A stretch of 11,104 bases of DNA from an uncultured bacterium. Lineage in GTDB: Bacteria > Actinomycetota > Coriobacteriia > Coriobacteriales > Coriobacteriaceae. Of the stretch, positions 1 to 6,127 are shown one piece after another. The position numbers were made by a program, and so were the translations under genes. Positions within the stretch are counted from its first letter, which is position 1. Each line of letters opens with the position of its first letter. Under the pieces are notes generated by a model. That model ran no database searches and was not told the origin of the DNA. It saw only the letters and a list, made by a program, of their open reading frames with translations. The stretch covers positions 1-11,104 of the forward strand of contig CAJMSO010000034.1 in the NCBI GenBank assembly GCA_905216075.1, read 5' to 3'.

Positions 1-1987
1 CGCGATCGGCCTCGAGCGCCGGCGTGCGCGCGATCATGCTGTCGACAAACAGGGTGCTCGACGCGGGAAGCGACACGCCGTCGAGCAGGTCGACGGCATC
101 GACGCCCAGGTCCTCGGCAAGACCAAACGCGGCACGCGCTCCCTCGTCCAGGCGCACGATATCCCCGGACGTAAGGCGCGCGAACGTCTGGTGGCGCTTA
201 TACGAATCGAGATAGATGGCAAGGTCGACCGCCGAAAGCCCGCTCGCACCCAGCTCGACGTCGAGCAAGTTGCTCTTGACGGTGGCGCGCACCGAGAGCT
301 TGGGCGCAGGGCGGACCGAAATCTGGCGCAGACGATCACTGAGCATGACCTCTCCCAGCTCGGACAAAGCCGCCAGCCCCTCGGTCAGCAAGTGGAACAG
401 GCTCTCGTCATCGCGCTCCTCAAATGCCAGGCCGCCCTCGTAGAAATCGAAGTACAGGGCCGCCGTGTCCATAACGCGAAACTCCGCCACCGTATCACGG
501 GGCGGAACGCCGGGGCGTTGCTCTTCGAAAGGACTGCCCGGAGCACCAAGACTAAAGAGATCTGCCGACCAATCGCCGTAGGTCACCGTAATCTTGCAGG
601 TCACAAGACCATCGTCGACGCCAATCGCCATGGCAAAACACGGCTCGGGCGCCACGGCATCGAGCGCAGCGGGAGCGGTCAGGTCAGTGTAGTCGCGCAA
701 GATAGGCAGCGCCATGCGGCAGAACTCGCCCACCTGGTCGGCGGCGATATGGACCGGTGTGCGGCAGGGCAACAAGTGCGAAAGGAACGGCGCCGCATGT
801 TGGGCAAACGCCGTTTCGGTACGGCGCGCGCGGCGCGTATCAACCAGATAGGCTGCGTCACCAGCGACAAAGCAGTACACATCGGCCGGCAGGCGCAAGT
901 CGTAGCTACCCCCCGCCGCCGGTGCAATCTTGGCGGCAAGAAGCGGCGGGCGCTTAGCCGGGACTTCGCCCTCCCCCTGCAACGAAGGCTCGACTGCCAC
1001 CTCGTAGGAGCGATGCGTCGTCGTCCCCCGCGACCAAGCAGGCTCAAAGGACAAGGTCCTGCCACGCAGCAGGTCCAGCACGGACACGACGGAATACTCG
1101 GATACCGGCAACTGACGCTCGGCGACAAAACCGCTGCGGGCAAAGTCATACGATGCCGAGCGCGAGCTCGTAATATCGCCTAGGTAGGCGACCGTCATTG
1201 CGATAAAGTCGAGCAGCTTTGTCGACACGTCATCGAAAGCCTCGGGCACATGAACAAACGTAAGCTTCTTGCCATAGGAGAACGTACCGCCGCGCACATA
1301 GGCATCGGCCATGCCGTCGATATCCTTAACCACGTAGGACACCGAACCGCAGCGAATGCGGAACTCGAGCGCCCAGCTAAAGCGGTCGGCGAACAGCGGA
1401 TTGTAGTACGGCACCAACGAGGGCTCCAACGCCGCTTTGGGGGCGTCGGGACCAACGGCACCGGCAAGCTTGCGGCGCATGCTCGCCAGCTCATCCATGC
1501 GCGCGTTCGAAAGATCGGAGAGCGCCGCCATGAGGCTGGGACTCGTGGGGACAGGTGCTGGGAAGGGAAAGTTGGGGTTGACCGTGGGCGTTGTAGGCGC
1601 GGGACGCGCGGACTGTTTGGGCTGAGCCGCAAACGTGCGGACCGGCGTGCGCAAACCTTCGACGGGCTCGGCACCGCTGGCGTCCAGGTACGCCAGCGCC
1701 GTGGCGATGGCGTGCTTGCACATGCCGGGGTAGCGATAGGCAGCGGGGTAATCACAGTCGTAGTCGATCACCTCGTGCTCGTCCATATCGAGCGCCACGT
1801 GCGTCTTGTACAGATCGCCGCGCGAGCCGCGCACCGTGCCCTCGATAGTCACATTTTTGGAGAAGCGCGAGCCGGAGTCCTCAAACGACAGCACGGCGCC
1901 GTTGAGCATGAGCGAGCGCCCCTTCATAAAGGTACTGCTGAGCGCCGCCTCTTTACGAAGCGCCTGCGCAAACGTCCCCTGCGTCAT
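1..1987 (-). CDS. SWIM zinc-finger / SNF2-family DEAD/DEAH helicase, N-terminal part (3' end beyond window)
   Basis: The reading frame is open from an ATG at 1987 to the left edge: 662 codons with no stop, so the C-terminus is missing. A SWIM-type zinc finger lies near residues 60-100 (C78, then PGMCKH with C90 and H92). A Pro/Thr/Ala-rich linker follows at about 115-150. Residues about 190-645 resemble the bacterial SNF2-associated domain that precedes the ATPase in SWIM-SNF2 proteins; the stretch near 560-615 (SVRATV, then SYKRHQ and RLTSGDIVRLDE) is typical. The Walker A and DExx motifs of a SNF2 ATPase are not in view and should lie just past the edge. Such proteins are predicted ATP-dependent DNA translocases or remodelers of unknown target in bacteria. 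The start is set by GGAGG five bases upstream. The SWIM motif lacks one of its four expected ligands: where CxC is expected there is C78-D-Y80. Family assignment is good; the cellular role is unknown. Confidence 0.82.
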   Translation of the reverse strand, partial: MTQGTFAQALRKEAALSSTFMKGRSLMLNGAVLSFEDSGSRFSKNVTIEGTVRGSRGDLYKTHVALDMDEHEVIDYDCDYPAAYRYPGMCKHAIATALAYLDASGAEPVEGLRTPVRTFAAQPKQSARPAPTTPTVNPNFPFPAPVPTSPSLMAALSDLSNARMDELASMRRKLAGAVGPDAPKAALEPSLVPYYNPLFADRFSWALEFRIRCGSVSYVVKDIDGMADAYVRGGTFSYGKKLTFVHVPEAFDDVSTKLLDFIAMTVAYLGDITSSRSASYDFARSGFVAERQLPVSEYSVVSVLDLLRGRTLSFEPAWSRGTTTHRSYEVAVEPSLQGEGEVPAKRPPLLAAKIAPAAGGSYDLRLPADVYCFVAGDAAYLVDTRRARRTETAFAQHAAPFLSHLLPCRTPVHIAADQVGEFCRMALPILRDYTDLTAPAALDAVAPEPCFAMAIGVDDGLVTCKITVTYGDWSADLFSLGAPGSPFEEQRPGVPPRDTVAEFRVMDTAALYFDFYEGGLAFEERDDESLFHLLTEGLAALSELGEVMLSDRLRQISVRPAPKLSVRATVKSNLLDVELGASGLSAVDLAIYLDSYKRHQTFARLTSGDIVRLDEGARAAFGLAEDLGVDAVDLLDGVSLPASSTLFVDSMIARTPALEADR

Positions 1988-1990
1988 CAC

Positions 1991-1997
1991 TTCCTCC
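1991..1997 (-). promoter_or_regulatory. Ribosome binding site of the SWIM/SNF2 gene
   Basis: On the minus strand GGAGGAA precedes GTG ATG in the same frame. GGAGG is five bases from the ATG at 1987 but only two from the GTG at 1990, so the ATG is the better start. The site lies just downstream of the palindromic repeats in the gap after dnaE, so translation of this gene begins independently of dnaE. Confidence 0.75.
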
Positions 1998-2010
1998 AAT
2001 CTCGCACACC

Positions 2011-2046
2011 AAATGATTTTTCTGGGACGGGGATGAAAAAATCATT
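2011..2046 (+). repeat. Palindromic intergenic repeat, copy A (36 bp)
   Basis: The unit has AT-rich arms AATGATTTTT (2012-2021) and AAAAATCATT (2037-2046), which are perfect reverse complements, around a 15-base GC-rich core containing CTGGGACGGGGAT. The same 36 bases occur in inverted orientation at 2088-2123 with a single difference (G at 2035). It lies between dnaE and the SNF2 gene. No protein is encoded and the function is unknown. It is likely a member of a dispersed intergenic repeat family, which this one window cannot prove. Confidence 0.85.
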
Positions 2047-2059
2047 CCCGTCCCAGAAA
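2019..2059. repeat. 18-bp stem, 5-base loop hairpin formed by copy A core and partial copy B
   Basis: Bases 2019-2036 pair with 2042-2059 over 18 positions, with one G-T wobble on the plus strand (an A-C mismatch on the minus strand). The loop is AAAAA on the plus strand. The right arm is a third, partial copy of the GGGACGGG core in the opposite orientation. This hairpin uses bases that copy A would need for its own arm pairing, so the two folds are mutually exclusive. In the minus direction it follows the dnaE stop by about 60 bases but no clear T-run follows it, so it is not a textbook intrinsic terminator. Confidence 0.8.
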
Positions 2060-2085
2060 GACTGGTCTTCCGCCACACGTCACCC

Positions 2086-2124
2086 AAAATGATTTTTTAA
2101 TCCCCGTCCCAGAAAAATCATTTT
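2086..2124 (-). repeat. Palindromic intergenic repeat, copy C (39 bp, inverted relative to copy A)
   Basis: Perfect 12-bp arms AAAATGATTTTT (2086-2097) and AAAAATCATTTT (2113-2124) enclose a 15-base loop carrying the GC-rich core on the opposite strand. Bases 2088-2123 match copy A in inverted orientation at 35 of 36 positions. The right arm overlaps the dnaE stop codon (2123-2125), so the element abuts and supplies part of the end of the gene. It could act as a 3' stabilising stem-loop for dnaE mRNA or as a weak terminator; both are inferences. Confidence 0.85.
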
Positions 2125-5100
2125 AGATCACCGTCACTCTGCCTTGGTTACCCACGATGGCCTTTGCCTCTGCCAACAGCGGAATTGAGCGTGCGTTGAC
2201 CTTGGCCGGCACCTCGGCACGCAGCACGCGCCCGTCCACCTGCTCGATAAAGATCTCCACGCGGTCGCCGCCCGGGTTGGTGGTGAGCACCGTGGCCAGG
2301 CGCGCCATATTGCCCTGGCTAAAGCGGCTGTTGGGCACCATGACCTCAAACACCTTGGGCTTATTGTTCTCCTCGTTAAGCTCCAGCGGCACGATCTCCT
2401 GCGCGATGATCTGGTCGCCGCGGTCCGAACGCTCGAGCTTGCCCTTAATGCGAACAAACGCATCGGACAGCTGCGCACCGGTCTCGGGATCGACCTCGCC
2501 GTACAGGTACCCCTCGGCCTCCTTGTAGGTCTTGGGGAACACCACGACCGTGGCCTCGCCTTCCATGTCCTCGAGCTGCACGATGCCCATGGGGTCGCCG
2601 TTTTTGGTCACGCGCTTGGACACGCTCGAGACCATACCGGCCCACCACAGCGCCTTGCCCTCGGGAATCTCCTGGTTGATGGTGCCGCCCGTGGGGTTCT
2701 GCACTTCGTAGCCGGTATCGATCTGCGAGAACGAGAAGTCGCGCGCTTTGCTGAGCGCATACTCAAACGGGCGCAGCGGGTGGTCCGAGACATAGATGCC
2801 CAGAACCTCCTTCTCCTGGCTCAGCTTAAGGTGGCGGTCCCACTCCTGGCCGTCCGGATCGGGCACGCTCACCTCAAAGCCCGAGCCCTCGACATCGCCG
2901 AACATGTCGAAGAACGACGTCTGGCCGCTCGCACGATCCTTTTGGCGCTTCACGGCGGCATCGATGATGTTCTCGGGGTTATTCTTGTCCACAAAGTGCA
3001 TCATCTGGCGACGCGGATACCCCGTGGAGTCGAAGGCGCCTGCCTTGATGAGCGATTCGATCACGCGACGGTTGGCCTGGCTCGAGTCCACGCGCTCGAC
3101 AAAGTCGTGCAGCGTCTTAAACGGGCCGCCCGCCTCGCGCTCGGCGATAATCGCCTGCGCCACGCCAGTGCCCACGCCGCGGATGCCGGCCAGACCAAAG
3201 CGCACGCCCTCCTTGGTAGCCGTGAACTCGGTACCGGACTCGTTGACATCTGGCGAAAGCACGGGGATGCCGTCGTGACGGCACGCCGAGACGTAGTGCA
3301 CGATCTTGTCGGTCTTGCCCGTATAGGACGTCAGAACGGCCGCCATGTACTCGTGCGGATAGTGCGCCTTGAGCCACGCCGTCTGCATAACCAGGATGGC
3401 GTAGCCGGCGGAGTGCGACTTGTTAAAGGCGTAAGACGCGAACTCGAGAACATCGTCCCAAATCTTCTGGGCGACCTCGCGCGTGTAGTTGTTCTTGATG
3501 GCGCCGTTCATCCAGTGGTCGTAGGTGGTCTCGTCCGAGCCATCCTCCCAGTGGAGCACCGTCGACGTGAGCAGCTTGATCTTTTTCTTAGCCACGGGCT
3601 TACGGATACGCGAGTCCGATTCGCCCTTGGAGAAGCCGCACATCTCGACGGAGATGAGCATAACCTGCTCCTGGTAGACCATGGTGCCGTAGGTTTCGCC
3701 CAGGATGTCGTCCAGACGGTCGTCGTAGGAGACGGCTGGCTCCTTGCCGTTCATACGGTTGATGTAGGACGAAACCATGCCGGCGCCCAGCGGGCCCGGG
3801 CGGTACAGAGCGATCAATGCCACGACGTGCTTGTATTCGGTGGGTTTCATGTTCTTGATCGTGGCCGTCATGCCGGCGGACTCGACCTGGAAGACGCCGG
3901 CGGTGTGGCCGGAGCCCATGAGCTTAAAGATCTCGGGGTCGTCAAAGGGAATCTCTTCCTCTTTGATGTCGATGCCGAAGTTCTTTTTGATATTTGCCTT
4001 GGCCTTGGAGATAACCGTCAGCGTGCGCAGGCCCAAGAAGTCCATCTTGAGCAGGCCCATGTCGGCAACGGTATGGCCCTCGTACTGGGTAATCTCGACG
4101 CCGCCCTTGGTGTCGAGCTTGGTGGGCACATGCTCGTTGACGGGGTCGCGGCAGATCAGAACGGCGCACGCGTGCACGCCCTCGCCACGGGTGAGGCCCT
4201 CAATCGAGAGCGCCGTGTCGATGATGCGGCGGGCGTCGTCGTCCTTTTTATAGGCCTCGGCAAAGTCGGGGTTAAACAGATCCTCTTTGCCGGGTTGTTT
4301 TTCGAGCACCTGCTTGAGCTTGACCTTGGGGTCGCTCGAGACCATCTTGGACAGGCGCTGGCCCATGTAGACCGGATAGTCCAGGACGCGCGCGGCGTCG
4401 TTGATGGCCTGCTTGGCCTTAATGGTCGAGTAGGTGATGACGTGGGTGACCTTCTCGGGGCCGTAGAGCTGGCGAACGTGCTCCACGACCTCGAGGCGCC
4501 GCTCATCGTCGAAGTCCATATCGATATCGGGCATCTCGGTACGCTGCGGGGACAGAAACCTCTCGAACATCAGGCCGTTCTCGAGCGGGTCGAACGCGGT
4601 GATGTTCATGGCGTAGGCGACGATAGCGCCGGCGGCCGAGCCACGGCCGGGGCCGACGCCGATGCCGTTGTCCTTAGCCCATTGCACGTACTCGGCGACG
4701 ATCAAAAAGTAGGCGGCAAAGCCCTTGTCGCAAATGACCTTGTATTCGTACTCAAAGCGCTCTTTGATGTTGACGCCACCGATCTCGCGCGTGGCCCAGT
4801 CGTCACCATAGTGCTGGCGCAGGCCCTTCTCGCACTCGCGGCGGAACTGGCTCTCGTGCGTCTCGCCGGGATCGAGCAACGGGAAGCGCGGCAGGATGAT
4901 GGAGTCCCAGTCCAGCTCCACGTAGCACTTGTCGGCGATCTCGAGCGTGTTGTCGCAGGCCTCGGGGCAATACGGGAACATCGCCCGCATCTCCTCCTCG
5001 GTCTTCATGTAAAACTCCGAGCCGGTCATACGCATGCGGTTGGGGTCGTCGACCTTGGCGTTCATGCCGATGCACATGATGACATCCTGCACGGGCGCAT

Positions 5101-5926
5101 CCTCGCGGCGCAGGTAGTGGAAGTCGTTGGTGGCAATGACCTTGACGCCCACCTGCTTGGCAATATCGATGAGCGTGCGGTCCATCTGCTCGTCGGTCAG
5201 GCCGTTGTCGGTGGTGATGCCATGTTCCTGGATCTCGATGTAGAAGTCGCCGGGCTCGAAGGTGTCACGGAAGGTCTCGGCCCACTTGATGGCTCCCTCC
5301 ATGTCGCCGCGGTCGATGTATTTGGGGATGATGCCCGCGATGCAGGCGCTCGTGCAGATCATGCCCTTGGCATGGCGGCGCAGGTTGTCGAGCGTCACGC
5401 GCGGCTTGTAGTAAAAGCCCTGCACGGCGGCCTCGGAGACCGTCTGCATCAGATTGACGTAGCCCTCCTGGTCCTTGGCCAGAAGAATCATGTGGTAGAG
5501 CTCGGGCTTGTGGTCGCGGGCGAGCGTCTCGTCCGGCGTAAAGTAGACCTCGCAGCCAAAGATGGGCTTGATGACCAGGGGCGGCTTGAGCTCGTCGATA
5601 TTGCCCTTCTCGTCCCACATGGCCATGTCCTTCACATACTGGGCATGCTCGCGCGGGTTTTCCTCGGGATCGGGCTCCACCAGCTCGTCGCGGCGGTCCT
5701 TTTCCAAGAAGGCCTTGTCGTGGCTCCAGGTTTTGTACTCGGGCGTGTTGTGGTTGACGGCGTCGCAGGCCAGCGCCAGGTCGGGCACGCCATACATGTA
5801 GCCGTGGTCGGTAATGGCCACGGCGGGCATGCCCAGCTCAACGGCACGGTTGACCATATCCTGGATACGGGTTGCGCCGTCGAGCATGGAGAAGACAGTG
5901 TGATTGTGCAGATGGACGAATGCCAT
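2123..5926 (-). CDS. dnaE: DNA polymerase III subunit alpha (replicative polymerase)
   Basis: This 1267-residue protein is the catalytic subunit that copies the chromosome, working with the beta clamp and clamp loader. The PHP domain is at the N-terminus (HLH at 5-7, TDHG at 39-42, GCE at 124-126, TNDFHY near 266-271) with the usual metal ligands apparently kept. The palm has GPGRGSAAG (425-433) and PDIDMDF (466-472), giving catalytic D469 and D471, with the third aspartate D629 in KMDFLGL. The basic fingers motif RIRKPVAKKK is near 773-782, and AFNKSH is at 833-838. An HhH region follows at about 934-966. A likely internal clamp-binding motif QTSFF is at 1002-1006, an OB fold at about 1090-1180, and the C-terminal domain ends at 1267. 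The length is slightly above the usual 1150-1200 because of about 60 charged residues inside the PHP domain (about 55-116) and a smaller insertion at 782-806. The ATG is supported by GGAG eight bases upstream and by the PHP motif starting at residue 5. dnaE is separated from both neighbours by palindromic repeats and may be transcribed alone. Confidence 0.97.
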   Translation of the reverse strand: MAFVHLHNHTVFSMLDGATRIQDMVNRAVELGMPAVAITDHGYMYGVPDLALACDAVNHNTPEYKTWSHDKAFLEKDRRDELVEPDPEENPREHAQYVKDMAMWDEKGNIDELKPPLVIKPIFGCEVYFTPDETLARDHKPELYHMILLAKDQEGYVNLMQTVSEAAVQGFYYKPRVTLDNLRRHAKGMICTSACIAGIIPKYIDRGDMEGAIKWAETFRDTFEPGDFYIEIQEHGITTDNGLTDEQMDRTLIDIAKQVGVKVIATNDFHYLRREDAPVQDVIMCIGMNAKVDDPNRMRMTGSEFYMKTEEEMRAMFPYCPEACDNTLEIADKCYVELDWDSIILPRFPLLDPGETHESQFRRECEKGLRQHYGDDWATREIGGVNIKERFEYEYKVICDKGFAAYFLIVAEYVQWAKDNGIGVGPGRGSAAGAIVAYAMNITAFDPLENGLMFERFLSPQRTEMPDIDMDFDDERRLEVVEHVRQLYGPEKVTHVITYSTIKAKQAINDAARVLDYPVYMGQRLSKMVSSDPKVKLKQVLEKQPGKEDLFNPDFAEAYKKDDDARRIIDTALSIEGLTRGEGVHACAVLICRDPVNEHVPTKLDTKGGVEITQYEGHTVADMGLLKMDFLGLRTLTVISKAKANIKKNFGIDIKEEEIPFDDPEIFKLMGSGHTAGVFQVESAGMTATIKNMKPTEYKHVVALIALYRPGPLGAGMVSSYINRMNGKEPAVSYDDRLDDILGETYGTMVYQEQVMLISVEMCGFSKGESDSRIRKPVAKKKIKLLTSTVLHWEDGSDETTYDHWMNGAIKNNYTREVAQKIWDDVLEFASYAFNKSHSAGYAILVMQTAWLKAHYPHEYMAAVLTSYTGKTDKIVHYVSACRHDGIPVLSPDVNESGTEFTATKEGVRFGLAGIRGVGTGVAQAIIAEREAGGPFKTLHDFVERVDSSQANRRVIESLIKAGAFDSTGYPRRQMMHFVDKNNPENIIDAAVKRQKDRASGQTSFFDMFGDVEGSGFEVSVPDPDGQEWDRHLKLSQEKEVLGIYVSDHPLRPFEYALSKARDFSFSQIDTGYEVQNPTGGTINQEIPEGKALWWAGMVSSVSKRVTKNGDPMGIVQLEDMEGEATVVVFPKTYKEAEGYLYGEVDPETGAQLSDAFVRIKGKLERSDRGDQIIAQEIVPLELNEENNKPKVFEVMVPNSRFSQGNMARLATVLTTNPGGDRVEIFIEQVDGRVLRAEVPAKVNARSIPLLAEAKAIVGNQGRVTVI

Positions 5927-5971
5927 GTGATGAGCTCCGATGCGGGTTCGTGTTCTGACTGAACGATTTTA
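5927..5971 (-). promoter_or_regulatory. dnaE leader: ribosome binding site and tentative -10 box
   Basis: On the minus strand GGAG (5935-5938) lies eight bases before the dnaE ATG, a normal Shine-Dalgarno spacing. About 40 bases upstream of the ATG is TAAAAT (5966-5971), a possible -10 hexamer. I see no convincing -35 hexamer at 16-18 bases; TTCGGG at 19 bases is the closest. The ribosome binding site is well supported and the promoter is weak. Confidence 0.35.
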
Positions 5972-6027
5972 CCGCACGGCACGGACAGCACCCGAACCTA
6001 GCCAAACCAACACGGCTCCTCTTGCAG

Positions 6028-6090
6028 TTGCGGTGAAATAGTTCCTGTTTAGCGGTCTATGGAGCCCAAACAGGAACTATTCCACCGCAA
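6028..6090. repeat. Long palindromic repeat in the addA-dnaE gap (23-bp stem, 17-base loop)
   Basis: Arms 6028-6050 and 6068-6090 are reverse complements at 22 of 23 positions. The single exception is an A-C mismatch on the plus strand and a G-T wobble on the minus strand, so the stem is unbroken in RNA made in the direction of addA and dnaE. The 17-base loop is 6051-6067. The left arm contains AAATAGTTCCTGTTT. No T-run follows on the minus strand, which argues against a standard intrinsic terminator. The sequence is unrelated to the repeats after dnaE. It begins about 38 bases after the addA stop and about 100 bases before the dnaE start, so it could shield the addA 3' end or separate the two transcripts. 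Confidence 0.85.
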
Positions 6091-6127
6091 GTTATTGGGG
6101 AATGGAGTGCGGGCAGCCCCGGTCGGG

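Noticed and set aside
1988..1990. GTG as an alternative start for the SNF2 gene
   Set aside because: It is in frame but only two bases from the GGAGG sequence, while the adjacent ATG has a workable five-base spacing.
191..2092. Two plus-strand open frames (191-1183 and 1250-2092) opposite the SNF2 gene
   Set aside because: They are Arg/Ala/Gly-rich translations with no recognisable motif, antisense to a continuous conserved reading frame.
2007..2132. CACC on both sides of the palindromic block as a target-site duplication
   Set aside because: The right copy is several bases away from the repeat end and four bases is too short to be meaningful; no proper direct repeats flank the block.
2780..5962. 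A 1060-codon open frame on the plus strand opposite dnaE
   Set aside because: It lies entirely antisense to an unmistakable dnaE, its product is low-complexity and rich in His, Val, Leu, Asp and Gly with no domain, and such frames arise from GC-rich codon use on the opposite strand.
5952..5964. GTTC-N5-GAAC dyad upstream of dnaE as a LexA-type SOS box
   Set aside because: The Gram-positive and actinobacterial SOS box has GAAC first and GTTC second with a four-base spacer; here the order is reversed and the spacer is five, so chance is more likely.
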